NCBI GenBank assembly: GCA_003151665.1 | Contig: PLYD01000235.1 | Span: 1-11,100 of the forward strand | Direction: 5' to 3' | Source of the DNA: Candidatus Dormiibacterota bacterium | GTDB taxonomy: Bacteria; Chloroflexota; Dormibacteria; Dormibacterales; Dormibacteraceae | Length of the DNA: 11,100 nucleotides | Part shown: positions 1 to 4,650 of the stretch, in pieces | Numbering within the stretch: position 1 is the stretch's first letter | Layout of the letters: every line of letters starts with the position of its first letter | The notes under the pieces: model-generated | What the model saw: the letters and a program-made list of their open reading frames with translations, nothing else | Databases searched by the model: none | What the model was told of the DNA's origin: nothing | Made by a program: the position numbers and the translations under genes

Positions 1-298
1 CCATGACGCCGGGGCGGTTGCCTTCGATGAGCACGTCGGCGTGCTCCGCAAGGCGCAGCAGGAGGTCGCGGCCTGCCGGCGACTTGAGGTTCAAGGTGAC
101 ACTGCGCTTGTTCCGGTTGATTGCGTTGAAGAGGACGCTCTCTCCGTCAATGAGGGGTGGCGTCCAGCGCAGGTAGTCGCCCCCGCTCGGCTCCTCGACC
201 TTGACAACGTCGGCACCCATGTCGCCCAGGAGCCTGGTGCAGAAAGGGCCGGGCAGCAGGCGGGTCAGGTCAAGTATGCGAATACCTGTCAATGGCAT
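1..298 (-). CDS. CaiB/BaiF family (class III) CoA-transferase, N-terminal part, cut by window edge
   Basis: Reading the minus strand from the ATG at 298-296 gives 99 codons that run off the left edge. The protein opens [19 protein letters not shown], followed by a stretch with [36 protein letters not shown] and [13 protein letters not shown]. These are the conserved N-terminal blocks of class III (formyl-CoA/carnitine-CoA type) transferases, which move CoA between carboxylic acids in the cytoplasm. The family's catalytic Asp lies about 170 residues in, so it is outside the window, and the substrate cannot be named. No Shine-Dalgarno is visible; a TACTCT box sits 9 nt upstream of the ATG. The gene is divergent from the 353-892 gene with a 54-bp gap. 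Family assignment is firm from the sequence; substrate and pathway are unknown. Confidence 0.93.
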   Translation of the reverse strand, partial: MPLTGIRILDLTRLLPGPFCTRLLGDMGADVVKVEEPSGGDYLRWTPPLIDGESVLFNAINRNKRSVTLNLKSPAGRDLLLRLAEHADVLIEGNRPGVM

Positions 299-307
299 AA
301 GGACTCA

Positions 308-313
308 AGAGTA
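308..313 (-). promoter_or_regulatory. Candidate -10 box (TACTCT) for the CoA-transferase gene
   Basis: On the minus strand TACTCT fits TANNNT and lies 9 nt before the ATG at 298, so a transcript starting at the usual distance would have almost no leader. No convincing -35 is seen 16-18 bp upstream. Support comes mainly from the same arrangement at several other genes in this window. Confidence 0.35.
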
Positions 314-335
314 TCTGGGGACAACAATGGGGCCC

Positions 336-356
336 TCATGCGTTAATAGCGCATGA
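336..356. promoter_or_regulatory. 7-bp perfect inverted repeat with 7-nt spacer over the possible start of the 179-aa gene
   Basis: The arms are TCATGCG (336-342) and CGCATGA (350-356), separated by TTAATAG. The right arm contains the ATG at 353-355. It could be a regulator operator in the divergent CoA-transferase/179-aa gap, or an RNA hairpin covering the upstream start codon. A chance match is possible; no regulator gene is adjacent. Confidence 0.35.
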
Positions 357-892
357 AGGGTTCACGTTCCAGAATGCGATCCAGCAACCCACATCTCGGT
401 GAGATGACGATCAAGGTCCCTGCGCCGTTTGCCGGGATCTCGGACCTTGGGTTCACCGCCCAGTACCGGGCGCAGAACCTCAACGAACCGCTGCGCGACA
501 TCCCTCTCCTCTTCGAAGGGCCGCGACCTCCGATGCGCCGCCTGGCCGAGCTTCTCCAGCTGCTTCGCAATGCGGAGGCGGGCGGTTATGCCTGGAGCGA
601 CCCAGTGATGCTCAGCGACGAGGTGGTCGTCCTTGCGTTTCGCGACCGCAGCCTCTCCGGGCACACCCTGTCAGATGGAGCCCAAGCGTCGGCCAGCTAC
701 GTGCTCAACCTCGTGCGCCCGGTGGTATTCGCCTTCCTCAAGGACTGCGCGGGCGTCGCCCACCTGCGACTCTCCGACGTCATCGAGATGCGCGTGAGCG
801 CCGAAGGCGCACCCAACTGGGAGGTGGCGATGCCACTCGCGGACATCGTCGAGCCCAACGGCGACCGGCTGCTGTGGCAGCTAGCCGGCTAA
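353..892 (+). CDS. Hypothetical protein, 179 aa, family not recognised
   Basis: I do not recognise this protein. The frame has the G/C third-position bias of the neighbouring genes and ends in TAA, so it looks genuinely coding. The protein is soluble-looking, with no signal peptide or membrane segment. The middle is a charged amphipathic region (PPMRRLAELLQLLRNAEAGG), followed by alternating hydrophobic stretches (VMLSDEVVVLAF; VLNLVRPVVFAFLKD) and an acidic C-terminal part (LSDVIEMRVSAEG; MPLADIVEP). The start is uncertain: ATG 353 has no Shine-Dalgarno and sits in an inverted repeat; ATG 374 has GAAGGG 13 nt upstream; ATG 404 follows GGTGAG with no spacing. The first 17 residues are Ser/Arg-rich and poorly patterned, so 374 or 404 may be the true start. 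A strong hairpin follows the stop within 5 nt. It stands alone, divergent from the CoA-transferase gene, so context gives no function. Confidence 0.72.
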   Translation: MKGSRSRMRSSNPHLGEMTIKVPAPFAGISDLGFTAQYRAQNLNEPLRDIPLLFEGPRPPMRRLAELLQLLRNAEAGGYAWSDPVMLSDEVVVLAFRDRSLSGHTLSDGAQASASYVLNLVRPVVFAFLKDCAGVAHLRLSDVIEMRVSAEGAPNWEVAMPLADIVEPNGDRLLWQLAG

Positions 893-896
893 CAAT

Positions 897-925
897 ATGA
901 GAGGGAACCACTCGGTTCCCCTCAT
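897..925 (+). terminator. Terminator-like hairpin after the 179-aa gene
   Basis: GGGAACC (903-909) and GGTTCCC (914-920) pair around loop ACTC. The stem is extended by ATGAG (897-901) against CTCAT (921-925), with A902 bulged. It begins 5 nt after the stop codon. No T-run follows, so intrinsic termination is not certain. Confidence 0.6.
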
Positions 926-926
926 C

Positions 927-951
927 GAGCCTGCGGCTTCGCCGCCGGCTC
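927..951. repeat. Second GC-rich hairpin in the 893-1073 gap
   Basis: GAGCC (927-931) pairs with GGCTC (947-951), and GCGGC (933-937) pairs with GCCGC (941-945) across loop TTC, with a single T/C mismatch between the two stems. It lies directly behind the first hairpin. The rest of the 181-bp gap holds a weaker CCCCG/CGGGG pair (999-1003 with 1014-1018) and the hairpin at 1032-1050. I see no gene in it. Confidence 0.45.
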
Positions 952-1031
952 TGGCCTCCCTCCCGCGATTGGATAAATGATGACGAACTGGTCTCTGTCC
1001 CCGACGCCCTGAGCGGGGAAGGCAAAGTCAT

Positions 1032-1050
1032 GGCCGGGGGGGACCCGGCC
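1032..1050 (-). terminator. Hairpin downstream of the 80-aa membrane protein gene
   Basis: GGCCGGG (1032-1038) and CCCGGCC (1044-1050) form a perfect 7-bp stem with a 5-nt loop. It lies 23 nt past the minus-strand stop at 1074. The minus-strand flank is ATGACTTTGCC, which is not a true T-tract, so it is a terminator candidate only. Confidence 0.45.
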
Positions 1051-1073
1051 GACCCTGCCGCGCTAGTTCTTGA

Positions 1074-1316
1074 CTACGGAGTCTTCTTGGGCGTCGGCGT
1101 AGGTGTCGTCTTCGGGCTCGCCGTCGGCGAGGGCGTTGGGCTGGTGTGCACGCCGCTGGCAATCGGGCTGGTGGTGGTCGGCACGTTGGGTACCGCGACG
1201 GCCTTGGGGCTCGCGTTGGCAAAATACAGCGCCAGGGGCACGATGATCATGCCGACGATGACGGTCAGAACGAACGTCACCGCCCCCCACTCTCGCCTGA
1301 AGAAAGCCCAGCTCAC
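1074..1316 (-). CDS. Small single-pass membrane protein with Pro/Thr-rich tail, 80 aa, function unknown
   Basis: The start is GTG at 1316; an in-frame TAG lies five codons upstream (1331-1329), so the gene cannot begin much earlier. The N-terminus has basic residues (FFRRE) followed by one hydrophobic segment at about residues 11-33 (GAVTFVLTVIVGMIIVPLAL). Residues 34-80 are a low-complexity Pro/Thr/Ser/Lys tail (SPTPSPTASPKTTPTPTP). By the positive-inside rule the N-terminus should be cytoplasmic and the tail outside, where it could span the cell wall; this is inference. No known domain is recognised. A TAGAAT box is 9 nt upstream of the GTG and no Shine-Dalgarno is seen. It is the last of three minus-strand genes starting at galU, 61 bp after the 89-aa gene. 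The same-strand run and clear topology support a real gene despite its size. Confidence 0.62.
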   Translation of the reverse strand: MSWAFFRREWGAVTFVLTVIVGMIIVPLALYFANASPKAVAVPNVPTTTSPIASGVHTSPTPSPTASPKTTPTPTPKKTP

Positions 1317-1325
1317 GAGCCGTGA

Positions 1326-1331
1326 ATTCTA
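1326..1331 (-). promoter_or_regulatory. Candidate -10 box (TAGAAT) for the 80-aa membrane protein gene
   Basis: TAGAAT on the minus strand matches TATAAT at five of six positions and is 9 nt before the GTG at 1316. No clear -35 is seen. The placement implies a leaderless or nearly leaderless mRNA. Confidence 0.4.
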
Positions 1332-1377
1332 GCGAGAGTCGAGGGCAGCCATCGGGACGGCGTCCTGCGCGGCTGTC

Positions 1378-1647
1378 TTAGTAATCGTCCTCGCCGGCGC
1401 CTGCGATGCCTTCCTCTTCCTTCTTCTTGCGCTGGTTTAGAAGGCGAATAAAGTCCTGCGCGCGCGCGAGCGCCTTCCAACGCTCCGGGAAGAAGTCCTG
1501 GACCAGGATCTGCTTGTCAGGCATCTGGTAGACCGTGACGCACCACTTTTGGAGGGTGCGCGAAACCTCAACCTCGAAGTCCTTCTCCGCGGTCTCGTAC
1601 TTGACAACTTTGTCGTCGTCGAATCTTCTTCGTCCTGATACAGCCAT
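1378..1647 (-). CDS. Hypothetical protein, 89 aa, charged termini
   Basis: I cannot assign this protein to a family. It starts at ATG 1647 and ends in TAA. The N-terminus is basic then acidic (SGRRRFDDDKVVKYETAEKD). The core has the look of a small beta-then-helix fold (FEVEVSRTLQKWCVTVYQMP, then ILVQDFFPERWKALARAQDF). The C-terminus is a run of Lys then Glu followed by an acidic end (EDDY). There is one Cys and no signal or membrane segment. The gene lies 46 bp after the galU stop on the same strand. A TATAAT hexamer overlaps the galU stop, so it may have its own promoter with a leader of about 40 nt. Clean codon use and orderly spacing suggest a real gene; function is unknown. Confidence 0.72.
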   Translation of the reverse strand: MAVSGRRRFDDDKVVKYETAEKDFEVEVSRTLQKWCVTVYQMPDKQILVQDFFPERWKALARAQDFIRLLNQRKKKEEEGIAGAGEDDY

Positions 1648-1692
1648 AGGTAAATCACTCGGGTGGGCATTCGGCTCATAGAGCGTCGTTCG

Positions 1693-1698
1693 ATTATA
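1693..1698 (-). promoter_or_regulatory. Consensus -10 hexamer TATAAT upstream of the 89-aa gene
   Basis: The minus strand reads GGCTATAATCG, a perfect -10 match in GC-rich surroundings, overlapping the galU stop codon (TAA, 1696-1694). The predicted start near 1686 would give a leader of about 40 nt to ATG 1647. No good -35 is found 17 bp upstream. Confidence 0.45.
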
Positions 1699-2626
1699 GC
1701 CCCGTATTGGGCGATTCCCGGGCCGCCTCGGCCGCCAGCCACTCCTGGAGAAGGTCCCTCAACAGGGGCCCGAGCTCCTCCCGAAGACCCTCTCGCCGCA
1801 TGGCCAGGGTCAGGTTCGCGCGGAGGTAACCCGGGACGGTTCCGGTGTCGTAATAGTCGCCGTCGAACTCGATGGCGACGACCGGATGATTCCCCAGGGT
1901 GCGCTTGATCGCGTCCGTGAGCTGGATCTCGGTGCCGGCACCTGGTTCCGACCTGTCGAGCTCTGCCATGACCGCAGGCGTCAGGACGTAGCGCCCGAGG
2001 ATCGCGAGGTCTGACGGCTCGGTTCCAGGTTTCGGCTTTTCGACCATGTCGGTGACCTTGTGCAACGGACCCGCGCCGCCATCGGTGACCACCACGCCAT
2101 AGCGTGCGATCTGGCTCCGCGGGAATCTCCTGACCGCGAGAATCGTGGCGCCGGTCTTGTGGTGGGCGTCGATGAGCTGCTTCAAGCAGGGGTCGCTGCC
2201 GCCCAGGATCACGTCGTCGGCGAGCAGGACGGCACATGCCTCCCCTTCGACCAGCCGCCTCGCCGTCCACACGGCGTGTCCGAGGCCAAGGGGCTCCTTC
2301 TGCTGGATGTATGTGATGTCCACCAGGTCGCTCAGGCGATCCACCTCCGCGAGGATGCGGAGCAGGTCGTCCTTTCCCCGCTTTCGCAGGTAGTGCTCGA
2401 GCTCTAACGATCGGTCAAAATGGTCGACGATCGCGCGCTTGCCGCCGCCCGTGACCATGATCACCTGCTCGATTCCGCTGGCGATCGCCTCCTCGACTCC
2501 GTACTGGATCGTTGGCTTGTCGACTAGCGGCAGCATCTCTTTCGGCTGCGCCTTCGTGACCGGCAAGAATCGTGTCCCAAGGCCCGCTGCAGGGAAGATC
2601 GCCTTGCGTACGGTGCGTGCGGCCAT
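1694..2626 (-). CDS. galU: UTP-glucose-1-phosphate uridylyltransferase
   Basis: This cytoplasmic nucleotidyltransferase makes UDP-glucose from UTP and glucose-1-phosphate, the donor for glycolipids, polysaccharides and, after epimerisation or oxidation, other UDP-sugars. The protein (310 aa from ATG 2626) shows the bacterial GalU signature GLGTRFLPVTK (15-25), then KEMLPLVDKPTIQYGVEEA, MVTGGGK, GLGHAVWTA, the metal/sugar-binding LLADDVI block, VEKPKPG, GTEIQLTDAI and the C-terminal GDYYDTGTVPGYL. Length is close to the usual 290-300 residues. The frame is open to a TTG at 2635, but ATG 2626 puts the N-terminus (MAARTVRKAIFPAAGLGTR) where the family expects it. A TAGATT box is 7 nt upstream of that ATG. 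It is first of a three-gene minus-strand run and divergent from the thioesterase gene. The assignment is firm. Confidence 0.96.
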   Translation of the reverse strand: MAARTVRKAIFPAAGLGTRFLPVTKAQPKEMLPLVDKPTIQYGVEEAIASGIEQVIMVTGGGKRAIVDHFDRSLELEHYLRKRGKDDLLRILAEVDRLSDLVDITYIQQKEPLGLGHAVWTARRLVEGEACAVLLADDVILGGSDPCLKQLIDAHHKTGATILAVRRFPRSQIARYGVVVTDGGAGPLHKVTDMVEKPKPGTEPSDLAILGRYVLTPAVMAELDRSEPGAGTEIQLTDAIKRTLGNHPVVAIEFDGDYYDTGTVPGYLRANLTLAMRREGLREELGPLLRDLLQEWLAAEAARESPNTGL

Positions 2627-2633
2627 CCAGGAC

Positions 2634-2639
2634 AATCTA
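2634..2639 (-). promoter_or_regulatory. Candidate -10 box (TAGATT) for galU
   Basis: TAGATT on the minus strand lies 7 nt before galU ATG 2626. On the plus strand, GACAAT (2631-2636) overlaps it and lies 4 nt before GTG 2641 of the thioesterase gene. With only 14 bp between the two start codons, at least one of the messages must have an extremely short leader or none. Confidence 0.4.
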
Positions 2640-2640
2640 A

Positions 2641-3009
2641 GTGTTGGCGACCTCTGACGGTATTCGGCCAGGCCTCGAAGGGCGCGTGGAACGCGTGGTC
2701 GAGGGCGACCTCATCACCAAGCACGTGGGCGGGCAGGGCACCTTCGCCACCCCCGCGATGATCGGCCTGATGGAATGGGCCAGCCACAAAGCGCTTGATG
2801 GCCTGCTTCCAGAAAACGAGACCACTGTGGGCTATGAGGTGCACGTCCGCCATCTCGCTCCGGCGAAGCCAGGCACCACCGTGGTCGCGACCAGCAAGCT
2901 GACCGAGGTCAAAGGCAACAAGCTCTATTTCGACGTTGAATGCCACGAGGGCGACAAGCTCTTGGGGTCAGGCACCCACAAGCGAGCGATAGTCCCCGCG
3001 GACTTCTAG
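2641..3009 (+). CDS. Thioesterase, fluoroacetyl-CoA thioesterase (FlK)-like hot-dog fold
   Basis: This is a 122-aa single hot-dog domain that should hydrolyse a short acyl-CoA thioester in the cytoplasm, probably as a dimer. It resembles FlK of Streptomyces cattleya across its length: FATPAMIGLMEWASHKAL at 35-52, then VRHLAPAKPGTTV and GSGTHKRAIV. The FlK catalytic residues Thr42, Glu50 and His76 correspond, by my hand alignment, to Thr37, Glu45 and His71 here, so the whole triad is kept. Most members of this family are not fluoroacetate enzymes and are annotated simply as thioesterase; the real substrate is unknown. The start is GTG 2641, the first in-frame start, which fits the family length. 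There is no Shine-Dalgarno. The gene is divergent from galU and convergent with the 53-aa gene. Confidence 0.88.
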   Translation: MLATSDGIRPGLEGRVERVVEGDLITKHVGGQGTFATPAMIGLMEWASHKALDGLLPENETTVGYEVHVRHLAPAKPGTTVVATSKLTEVKGNKLYFDVECHEGDKLLGSGTHKRAIVPADF

Positions 3010-3015
3010 TTGGAA

Positions 3016-3029
3016 GGGGGACGTCCCCC
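3016..3029. terminator. Perfect palindrome after the thioesterase gene
   Basis: GGGGG (3016-3020) and CCCCC (3025-3029) flank ACGT, giving a 14-bp palindrome 7 nt past the stop. Together with the hairpin at 3036-3067 it fills the gap between two convergent genes and probably ends transcription in both directions. No T-tract is present. Confidence 0.5.
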
Positions 3030-3035
3030 CTGCGG

Positions 3036-3067
3036 GCATCGGGCCTGGCCAAGCCAGATCCCGATGC
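3036..3067. terminator. Long hairpin between convergent genes, probable bidirectional terminator
   Basis: GCATCGGG (3036-3043) pairs with CCCGATGC (3060-3067). Inside it, CTGGC (3045-3049) pairs with GCCAG (3053-3057) around loop CAA. That is 13 bp interrupted by C3044 on one side and AT on the other. Its position between the ends of the thioesterase (3009) and the 53-aa gene (3073) fits termination from both sides. Confidence 0.62.
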
Positions 3068-3072
3068 ACCCC

Positions 3073-3234
3073 CTATGACTTCTTCGCTTTCTTCTTTCGC
3101 TTATCTGCAAGGTGCAGGGCGAGCTTCTTCAAGCCCGGGTTCACCGCGATCACCTTGGGTGGCTGCGACTTCTTATCCCGCGCCTTGGTCCGCGCGCTCT
3201 CCCGCGGAGCGATTCGTTCGAGATCGTCGCCCAT
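3073..3234 (-). CDS. Small basic protein, 53 aa, function unknown
   Basis: The minus strand from ATG 3234 to TAG 3073 encodes 53 residues. It starts MGDDLERIAPRESARTKARD, continues KKSQPPKVIAVNPGLKKLAL and ends in a Lys/Arg-rich helix-like tail (HLADKRKKKAKKS). Third codon positions are mostly G or C, as in the neighbours. It ends 6 nt from a strong hairpin and is divergent from the ammonia-lyase gene, filling what would otherwise be a 270-bp gap. The very basic C-terminus could bind nucleic acid or ribosomes, but no domain is recognised. No Shine-Dalgarno is visible. The plus-strand frame of the ammonia-lyase is open through this region back to a GTG at 3112, so one of the two readings over 3112-3234 is spurious; codon composition and the hairpin favour this one. 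Confidence 0.6.
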   Translation of the reverse strand: MGDDLERIAPRESARTKARDKKSQPPKVIAVNPGLKKLALHLADKRKKKAKKS

Positions 3235-3263
3235 GGCTCAAATGATGGTCGAGGCGCGCAATT

Positions 3264-3269
3264 TAGAAT
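3264..3269 (+). promoter_or_regulatory. Candidate -10 box (TAGAAT) for the ammonia-lyase gene
   Basis: TAGAAT lies in a short AT-rich patch (AATTTAGAATTGATA) 10 nt before the TTG at 3280, in the gap between the divergent 53-aa gene and the lyase. No clear -35 is seen. If used, the transcript would begin at or within a few nt of TTG 3280. Confidence 0.42.
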
Positions 3270-3279
3270 TGATAGCGCG

Positions 3280-4263
3280 TTGGGGGAAGTCGGGTCCGAG
3301 ATCGCAAGCGTGACGCCGAGCTCGGTCGAACGGGCCGCTCGGGACCTCGCCCCATATCTCTCCCCCACCCCCCTCCAGTACTCGCGCGCGTTCACCGACA
3401 AGGCGCGCTGCCACGTCCACATAAAGATCGAGTCGATCCAGCCGATACGAGCTTTCAAGGTCCGAGGAGCCCTCACCAAGGTGATGCGGCTGCATCCCGA
3501 GAAGGGCAGCGCTGGGGTGATCACGGCCTCGGCCGGCAACCACGGCCAGGGTGTGGCCTATGCGGCGGCGGTATTCAAGATCCCAGCCACCGTTTACGTC
3601 CCGGAGACGGCCAACCAGCTGAAAGTCGAGGCGATCCGAAGGTTGGGGGCGACGGTAGTGCTCGCCGGGCGGAACTACAACGACGCCTATCTCGAGGCGA
3701 TGCGCCACCAGGAGGAAGGCGGCGCCACCTTCGTCCACGCGTTCAACGATCCCGACGTGATCGCCGGACAGGGATCTATCGCCGTCGAGCTGCTGAGAGA
3801 TCTCGAGGACTTCGACACAGTGCTCGTGCCCATCGGCGGCGGCGGGTTGATTGGGGGCATCTCCCTTTATCTCAAGTCGCAGCGCCCCAAGATACGTGTG
3901 ATTGGCGTCGAGCCGACCGGCGCGGACGGGATGCACAGATCCCTCGAGGCCGGTCGGGTCGTAACCCTCGATCGCGTCAACACCATCGCTGACGGCCTGG
4001 CTGCTTCCGCGCCCGGAAAGCTGACCCTCGAGCTGGCTCAGCGCTATGTGGATGAGGTGATCCTCGTCGAAGACGAGGAGATGCTGCGCGCGATCCGCCT
4101 GATGTTCGAATGGGAGCATCTGCTTGCGGAGCCGTCTGGAGCCGCGGCCCTCGCTGCCCTGCTGTATCACTACAGCCCGTCCCCGAACGAGCGGGTGGTG
4201 GTGATCCTCTCGGGGGCGAACATTACCGACGAGGTGATGATCCGCGCCTTGAAATCCCGCTGA
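3280..4263 (+). CDS. Threonine/serine ammonia-lyase, catabolic type without ACT domain
   Basis: This fold-type II PLP enzyme should deaminate L-threonine to 2-oxobutanoate and/or L-serine to pyruvate. Numbered from TTG 3280 (327 aa): the PLP Lys is K60 in QPIRAFKVRGA, SAGNHGQG is at 84-91, the phosphate-binding GGGGLIGG at 186-193, GVEP near 209-212, EPSGAAA near 284 and SGAN at 311-314, whose Ser faces the pyridine nitrogen. The length and lack of a C-terminal regulatory domain match short TdcB-like and serine-racemase-like enzymes, so racemase or hydroxyaspartate dehydratase activity cannot be excluded. The start is uncertain: TTG 3280 has a TAGAAT box 10 nt upstream, while GTG 3310 (317 aa, MTPSSVERAARDLAPYL) also aligns well with relatives. 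The frame is open to GTG 3112, but that stretch overlaps the 53-aa gene. A stand-alone RAM domain gene follows 71 bp later. Confidence 0.92.
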   Translation: MGEVGSEIASVTPSSVERAARDLAPYLSPTPLQYSRAFTDKARCHVHIKIESIQPIRAFKVRGALTKVMRLHPEKGSAGVITASAGNHGQGVAYAAAVFKIPATVYVPETANQLKVEAIRRLGATVVLAGRNYNDAYLEAMRHQEEGGATFVHAFNDPDVIAGQGSIAVELLRDLEDFDTVLVPIGGGGLIGGISLYLKSQRPKIRVIGVEPTGADGMHRSLEAGRVVTLDRVNTIADGLAASAPGKLTLELAQRYVDEVILVEDEEMLRAIRLMFEWEHLLAEPSGAAALAALLYHYSPSPNERVVVILSGANITDEVMIRALKSR

Positions 4264-4334
4264 CCACCTCGGCGGTCTGCGTGTACGCTGGGGACCACGT
4301 TCTAGGCAACCAACGAACTGGTGGGGGTATACGG

Positions 4335-4562
4335 ATGAAGGCCTATGTCCTGATCAACGCATCGCCCGGACGCGCGCTCGAAGTCGCCAAGAAGATGGAG
4401 GGGGTCGGCGGGATCACCGCTGCCGATGCGATCACGGGCGAATACGACGTGATCGCTGTGTGCGAAGCCCCTGACGTGAACTCGATCGGATCGCTCATCG
4501 TCGACAAGATCCAAAAAATAGATGGGGTCTTTAAGACCGTGACCTGCTTGGCAGTGAAGTAA
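4335..4562 (+). CDS. Stand-alone Lrp/AsnC ligand-binding (RAM) domain protein
   Basis: The 75-aa protein (MKAYVLINASPGRALEVAKK to CLAVK) is a single beta-alpha-beta-beta-alpha-beta unit of the Lrp/AsnC C-terminal type, with the typical GEYDVIA turn at 35-41 and no helix-turn-helix. Such SAM-type proteins form dimers or larger rings and bind amino acids, but cannot bind DNA on their own. It lies 71 bp after the ammonia-lyase, which lacks its own ACT domain, on the same strand; a role as an amino-acid sensor for that enzyme is inference. The start ATG 4335 has GTGGGGG 7 nt upstream, one of the few Shine-Dalgarno-like sites here. A weak promoter could also lie in the gap (CTGACC at 4260-4265 and TACGCT at 4284-4289, 18-bp spacing). 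A bidirectional terminator follows the stop. Confidence 0.88.
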   Translation: MKAYVLINASPGRALEVAKKMEGVGGITAADAITGEYDVIAVCEAPDVNSIGSLIVDKIQKIDGVFKTVTCLAVK

Positions 4563-4567
4563 CTCCT

Positions 4568-4629
4568 AAAAAAATCAGCCGGTGGCTTGAAGGCCGGATT
4601 GACTCCGGCCGTCACCAAATCGCGCGGCT
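4568..4629. terminator. Terminator between convergent genes, with T7 tract on the minus strand
   Basis: The core stem is GGCCGGA (4592-4598) with TCCGGCC (4604-4610) around TTGAC. GGTG (4581-4584) pairs with CACC (4613-4616), and AGCC (4577-4580) with GGCT (4626-4629), as outer stems. Seven A residues at 4568-4574 become a T7 tract when read on the minus strand, just past the structure, as expected of an intrinsic terminator for the SDR gene ending at 4651. On the plus strand the same hairpin follows the RAM gene without a T-tract. Confidence 0.75.
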
Positions 4630-4650
4630 TCCAGGCGCCTCCGATCGTCG

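Noticed and set aside
1437..2270. 277-aa minus-strand open frame over galU and the 89-aa gene
   Set aside because: It is a shadow frame: Arg/Gly/Pro-rich low-complexity protein, while the galU frame carries all conserved motifs.
3112..3279. N-terminal extension of the ammonia-lyase from GTG 3112
   Set aside because: The extra residues do not resemble the family, cover a candidate promoter box and run antisense to the 53-aa gene.
3238..4170. 310-aa antisense open frame across the ammonia-lyase
   Set aside because: Composition follows the complement of lyase codons; no motif; the lyase is certain.
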